Origin: an uncultured Lachnospiraceae bacterium
GTDB lineage: Bacteria; Bacillota; Clostridia; Lachnospirales; Lachnospiraceae
Direction of reading: 5' to 3'
Length of the DNA: 64,000 nucleotides
Assembly (NCBI GenBank): GCA_946558465.1
Contig: CAMNTM010000002.1
Span: forward strand, 124,001-188,000
Below are positions 60,314-64,000 of this stretch, one piece after another. A program made the translations under genes and the position numbers. The notes below the pieces were generated by a model, which made no database searches, had not been told where the DNA came from, and saw only the letters and a program-made list of their open reading frames with translations. How positions within the stretch are numbered: position 1 is the stretch's first letter; every line of letters starts with the position of its first letter.

Positions 60314-61533
60314 AGGTCAACGGGAATAAATGCTCTCACAAAGATTCCTTCCTCGCGGTACTCCTCCTCCGAGATTTCACCATACTTTCGAATCAACTGG
60401 ACTCTGGTCATCTCAGAATATGGATAAAGCATCTCAATCGTTGTTTTCTTCTCTCTCAATACAGCTTCTATTATTTTTAAAAGCTCGGAAAGTCCTTCTC
60501 CGCTTCTGGCAGAGGTTTTTACAGTATAATCCGCATGAAAATCCCGTACTATCTGCCTGCCTTCTATTTTGTCCTGCTTATTAAAAACCGTAATTACCGG
60601 CTTATCTCCCACTTCAAGGCACTCCAGTGTCTCATACACTGTATGCATCTGCTCGTCCATCTGAAGATTAGATACATCTACCACATGAAGAATAAGGTCT
60701 GCGTATTTTGCTTCCTCCAATGTACTTCTGAAAGCATCGATCAAATGATGAGGAAGCTTGCGTATAAATCCCACCGTATCTGTAAGAAGAATCTCCTGTC
60801 CCCCCGGAAGCTTTAGATTCCTCGTTGTAGGGTCCAGTGTGGCGAAAAGCTTATCCTCGGCCAAAATTCCCGCACCTGTCAGGGTATTGAGAAGTGTAGA
60901 TTTACCTGCATTGGTATAGCCTACAATTGCTGCTACCGGAGTATAGCTTCTGCTTCTGTTCTCTCTTGTCACTTCTCTGTGGCGTTTTACCTCCTTAAGC
61001 TCCCGGTTCAACACGGCAATACGGCTTTTAATGAGACGTCTGTCTATCTCAAGCTTCTTCTCACCCGGTCCCCTTGTACCAATTCCTCCGCCAAGTCTGG
61101 ACATAGCCGTGCCGAATCCAGTCAGCCTGGTCTGGCGGTACTTCAGCTGCGCTAACTCTACCTGTATCTTTCCCTCTCTTGTAGAAGCCCTGGAGGCAAA
61201 TATATCCAAAATTACAAGTGTTCTGTCCATCACTTTTACCTCCAGCTCATCCTGCAGGTTTTTCATCTGTACCGGTGAAAGTTCATCATCACAAATAATA
61301 CCTGCCGCGTCCGACTCCCACAGCAGGTCTTTTATTTCTTCTATCTTTCCTTTACCTACATAAGTACCCGGATGGATTTGTTCCCGGCTTTGAATCACCT
61401 GTCCTGTTACTCTGGCTCCGGCCGCAGCCGCAAGTTCGCAGAGTTCACAAAGCGACCTGTCTGCATCTTCCCGACCCGAAGTACTGACTCCGACCAAAAT
61501 CACCCGCTCCTCTTCTTTCTTTAATTCAATCAT
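60262..61533 (-). CDS. hflX: GTPase HflX, ribosome-splitting factor
   Basis: A 423-residue HflX that dissociates stalled 70S ribosomes under heat or antibiotic stress. N-terminal domain (LVGVSTSGREDADRSLCELC), linker with RLGGGIGTRGPGEKKLEIDR near 145-164, G1 GYTNAGKSTLLNTL near 204-217, G3 DTVGF near 251, G4 NKQDK near 314, and a short C-terminal domain. GGAGG precedes ATG 61533. The 3' end runs 52 bases into the convergent araC gene. Confidence 0.95.
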   Translation of the reverse strand: MIELKKEEERVILVGVSTSGREDADRSLCELCELAAAAGARVTGQVIQSREQIHPGTYVGKGKIEEIKDLLWESDAAGIICDDELSPVQMKNLQDELEVKVMDRTLVILDIFASRASTREGKIQVELAQLKYRQTRLTGFGTAMSRLGGGIGTRGPGEKKLEIDRRLIKSRIAVLNRELKEVKRHREVTRENRSRSYTPVAAIVGYTNAGKSTLLNTLTGAGILAEDKLFATLDPTTRNLKLPGGQEILLTDTVGFIRKLPHHLIDAFRSTLEEAKYADLILHVVDVSNLQMDEQMHTVYETLECLEVGDKPVITVFNKQDKIEGRQIVRDFHADYTVKTSARSGEGLSELLKIIEAVLREKKTTIEMLYPYSEMTRVQLIRKYGEISEEEYREEGIFVRAFIPVDLYNKVSVSRGDSPKNLR

Positions 61534-61542
61534 AATCCTCCA

Positions 61543-62067
61543 CTATCTTGTCTCCCAAAACTCAGCCTCTCTTGCTGCCCTCTCATCATCCGGATAGTCT
61601 GCAGTATATTCGCTTAGCTTTGCTCTCGCATTATCCCAGTCCTTAAGCTGCTCGTAAGCCGCTATTACATTAAACCGCATCTCACGTATCATCTCATCAC
61701 TGCTGTCCTTTTGCACAATTCCCTTCTCATAATATACAATCGCTTCCGACGGCTCCTGAAGCTTCATCTTACAGGCCCCTAGAAAATTATAAATAGTACC
61801 TGTCTTTTCACTTCCGTTTTCAAGCGCCTTCTCAAATGCCTCAAAAGAACCCTGATAATCCTCAAGTTCCCATTTCGCCATTCCGATTCCTCGATAAGAA
61901 TCGCCGATATTACGCTCTTCTTCTATTGCTTTTTCAAACTGTCCTATAGCTTCTGCATAATTCCCGGCCTTCAGGCTTTCTATTCCTTCATGATATTCTT
62001 TTTTTCCGCATCCTGCCAGAATCACACAAAAAAGCAGCAGCATACAGATTCTTACAACATATTTCAT
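61543..62067 (-). CDS. TPR-repeat lipoprotein
   Basis: A 174-residue lipoprotein: signal peptide with lipobox VILAGC (Cys20), then four tetratricopeptide-type repeats (EGIESLKAGNYAEAIGQFEK, GIGMAKWELEDYQGSFEAFE, LGACKMKLQEPSEAIVYYEK, VIAAYEQLKDWDNARAKLSE). TPRs bind other proteins; the partner is not evident. ATG 62067 with GGGAGG upstream is chosen over 62127. It lies between hflX (9 bases) and the metal ATPase (28 bases), on the same strand, and is processed by Lgt. Confidence 0.88.
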   Translation of the reverse strand: MKYVVRICMLLLFCVILAGCGKKEYHEGIESLKAGNYAEAIGQFEKAIEEERNIGDSYRGIGMAKWELEDYQGSFEAFEKALENGSEKTGTIYNFLGACKMKLQEPSEAIVYYEKGIVQKDSSDEMIREMRFNVIAAYEQLKDWDNARAKLSEYTADYPDDERAAREAEFWETR

Positions 62068-62095
62068 GATTCCTCCCAGGGTTCTGCACGATCTT

Positions 62096-63958
62096 TCATG
62101 CCGCGTATTTGACAACCCATATTGCATTCAGCACTGCAATCATCATAACTCCTACTTCTGCAAGAATTGCCTCCCACATGCCAAAATAACCAACCACCGC
62201 AAAAATCAAGACAACTATCTTTATAAATAATGCAAAAGAGATATTCTGTCCGACCACCCGAAGAGTTTCTTTTGCAATACGTATTGCGTCGATAATTTTC
62301 GGGAGCTCATCCTCCATAAGAATTATATCTGCTGCCTCAATTGCCGCTGCCGAACCCAGATTTCCCATGGCGACACCCACATCTGCACGCGCAAGGATCG
62401 GCGCATCATTAATTCCGTCGCCCACACACACCACTTTTTCTGTATCATCCTGAAGAAATAAGAAGTCCTCAAGCTTTTCAAGTTTATCCTTGGGCATCAG
62501 ATTGGCATACACATAATCCATATCCAGCTCTTTTGCCACTTCTCGTCCTGCTTTCTCTGTATCACCGGTGAGCATTACGAGCACACCTCTGCACCTTTCT
62601 TTCAGATAAGCAAGCGTACCTTTCGCATCTTCTTTTACTGCATCTTCAATGATAATATATCCTACATATCTTTTTCCTACGCAGACATGTACGGCTGTAT
62701 CTAAAGCAGCCTCCTCAGCCGGCTTAAGATTTTTCATTTCCAGCATCCTTGTATTGCCGATATGAATTCTCTCTCCATTGTAGGTGCCGCTGATTCCATA
62801 CCCTGGAAGCTCTCTTACCGCCCGCACCTTCATCCGGTCTATAACTCCTGAGTAAGCCTTCATAAGCGACTGTGCAATAGGATGATTCGAATAGCTTTCC
62901 ACATGCGCCACTATCTCAAGAAGCTCCCGCTCCGTCATCCCTATAGCTTTTACTTTCCCTACCTTAAACACACCCTCCGTCAGCGTACCTGTCTTATCAA
63001 ACACAAAGGTATCGGCTTTCGCCAGAGCTTCCAGATAGTTGCCGCCCTTTACTACTATTCCCTGTCTCGCAGCAGACGCAATTCCGCCCAAAAATGCTAC
63101 CGGAACAGACATTACAAGACCGCAGGGGCACGCAACTACCATAAAAATCAACCCCCGGTAAATCCAGGTATCCCAGTTCCCAAAGGAAAACGTCATCGGC
63201 GGCACCGCCATAACAACAAGCGAAATAATAAACATAATCGGTGTATAAATTTTAGAAAATCTGCTGATGAATGCTTCACTTTCCGCTTTACTGTTCTGTG
63301 CCTCCTCTACAATCTCCATAACCTTAGACGCTGTGGAATCCTTATAAATTCTTGTGACACGAGCCTCAATCATTCCACTAAGATTAATACAGCCGCTGTA
63401 TATCTTATCTCCGCGCCCTGCAGACTGCGGCCTGGCCTCTCCCGTGAGCGCTTTCGTATCAATTGAAGTGGAACCTGACGTAACAACTGCATCCACCGGA
63501 ATTCTTTCACCCGGCTTTATTACAATAATATGATCCAGCTTAAGCTCCGACGGTTCAACCTGTATCTCCTCTGTACCTACCTTCTGAACCGCATAAGGCG
63601 GACGGATATCAATCATCTGAGCAATCGAACGCTTCGCCCTGTCCGTAGAAACTGCTTCAAATATCATTCCCAATTCAAAAAGCAGCATAACAAAAACACC
63701 CTCCACATACCTTCCTATGCCAAAGGAACCTATTGTCGCCAATATAATCATCAGATAGTCCGCCGGAATCTTCTTAGACAACAGCCTTTCGCTCACAGTT
63801 CGAAACGCATCAAAGCCTGTCACAAGATATGCCGCCAAAAACATAAAAAACTTATATCTATCCTCTATCGTATTCGCTTCTACCGCAAAGATGATGCAGA
63901 TATATATAAATACACCTGATAAAAAAATGACACTTCTTTGTTTTAACTGCTTTGCCAT
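62096..63958 (-). CDS. P1B-type heavy-metal ATPase (Zn/Cd/Pb-like)
   Basis: A 620-residue metal-exporting ATPase. Seen: actuator region (LTGEARPQSAGRGDKIYSG near 173), the membrane metal site CPC in MVVACPCGLVMSVPVAF near 276, phosphorylation DKTGTLTEG near 319, the nucleotide-site HP in NHPIAQS near 355, and GDGINDAPILARADVGVAMG near 510. The C-terminal helices (ALFIKIVVLIFAVVGYFGMW, then AEVG) are like those of the Zn/Cd/Pb class; the usual DxG is ExG here. No N-terminal CxxC metal-binding domain is present. No metal-sensing regulator is next to it within the window. The ribosome site is weak (GGGG). Confidence 0.92.
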   Translation of the reverse strand: MAKQLKQRSVIFLSGVFIYICIIFAVEANTIEDRYKFFMFLAAYLVTGFDAFRTVSERLLSKKIPADYLMIILATIGSFGIGRYVEGVFVMLLFELGMIFEAVSTDRAKRSIAQMIDIRPPYAVQKVGTEEIQVEPSELKLDHIIVIKPGERIPVDAVVTSGSTSIDTKALTGEARPQSAGRGDKIYSGCINLSGMIEARVTRIYKDSTASKVMEIVEEAQNSKAESEAFISRFSKIYTPIMFIISLVVMAVPPMTFSFGNWDTWIYRGLIFMVVACPCGLVMSVPVAFLGGIASAARQGIVVKGGNYLEALAKADTFVFDKTGTLTEGVFKVGKVKAIGMTERELLEIVAHVESYSNHPIAQSLMKAYSGVIDRMKVRAVRELPGYGISGTYNGERIHIGNTRMLEMKNLKPAEEAALDTAVHVCVGKRYVGYIIIEDAVKEDAKGTLAYLKERCRGVLVMLTGDTEKAGREVAKELDMDYVYANLMPKDKLEKLEDFLFLQDDTEKVVCVGDGINDAPILARADVGVAMGNLGSAAAIEAADIILMEDELPKIIDAIRIAKETLRVVGQNISFALFIKIVVLIFAVVGYFGMWEAILAEVGVMMIAVLNAIWVVKYAA

Positions 63959-64000
63959 ACTGATACCCCAAGTAGAAATATATTACTCTGTAATATGCTC

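Overview
The window looks like chromosomal DNA of an obligately anaerobic Lachnospiraceae-type Clostridia bacterium (Dorea/Blautia/Ruminococcus-like; the genus is inference). Reasons: a single-chain pyruvate:ferredoxin oxidoreductase, pyruvate phosphate dikinase, a single-chain class II glycyl-tRNA synthetase, AddAB in place of RecBCD, a DAP-type MurE, a PASTA kinase with its phosphatase, a YqzL/RecO/Era block, moderate G+C by eye and strong GGAGG-type ribosome binding sites. Almost every gene is on the minus strand. The exceptions are an IbrB-like gene at the left edge, a MATE pump, a broken pepT and an AraC regulator. I saw no tRNA, rRNA, CRISPR array or intact insertion sequence.

Layout. 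0-5 kb is accessory and partly decayed: the end of a probable ibrA with ibrB, a ferritin-like gene, a LysR regulator divergent from a MATE exporter, and DUF6323 followed by a DUF6179 gene broken by an in-frame TGA and cut short against the MATE gene. 5-12.5 kb is metabolic: ppdK, a membrane-anchored protein, an M18 aminopeptidase and the threonine-degrading pair tdh-kbl. 12.6-14.6 kb is the wreck of an amino-acid (probably cystine) ABC transporter operon with a malY/patB-like lyase, next to an IS-like inverted-repeat scar. 14.6-21 kb holds glyS, recO, a small overlapping yqzL, era and an M16C protease. 21-24.8 kb is an ECF sigma factor, its probable anti-sigma factor and a transglutaminase-like lipoprotein; the sigma gene and the lipoprotein gene share a promoter-like motif, TGTAAC-N17-GGTAT. 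24.9-30.8 kb contains an NhaC-family transporter under a lysine riboswitch (so probably a lysine transporter), a possible structured RNA, and PFOR.

30.9-46.6 kb is a conserved housekeeping block: lgt, ychF, thiN, rpe, rsgA, prkC, prpC, rlmN, rsmB, a YugP-type zinc protease, fmt, def, priA and murE. Many of these genes abut or overlap, which implies long co-transcribed units joining translation, ribosome assembly and cell-wall signalling. 46.7-48.4 kb holds pepT, interrupted by TGA, followed by unusual nested inverted repeats. 48.4-50.8 kb is a PadR-controlled envelope operon (padR, DUF1700, DUF4097, PspC) with a consensus promoter overlapped by an inverted repeat. 51-58.4 kb is a small hypothetical gene plus addBA. 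58.4-64 kb is dapF (a variant with Ser at the first active-site Cys position), an araC regulator, hflX, a TPR lipoprotein and a P1B-type metal ATPase.

The most unusual signals are non-coding. Two intergenic hairpins (41.1 and 48.0 kb) share a conserved core and flanks but have different, self-complementary arms. Close to the second one, a long hairpin (48.19-48.37 kb) encloses a 25-codon reading frame with its own ribosome binding site.
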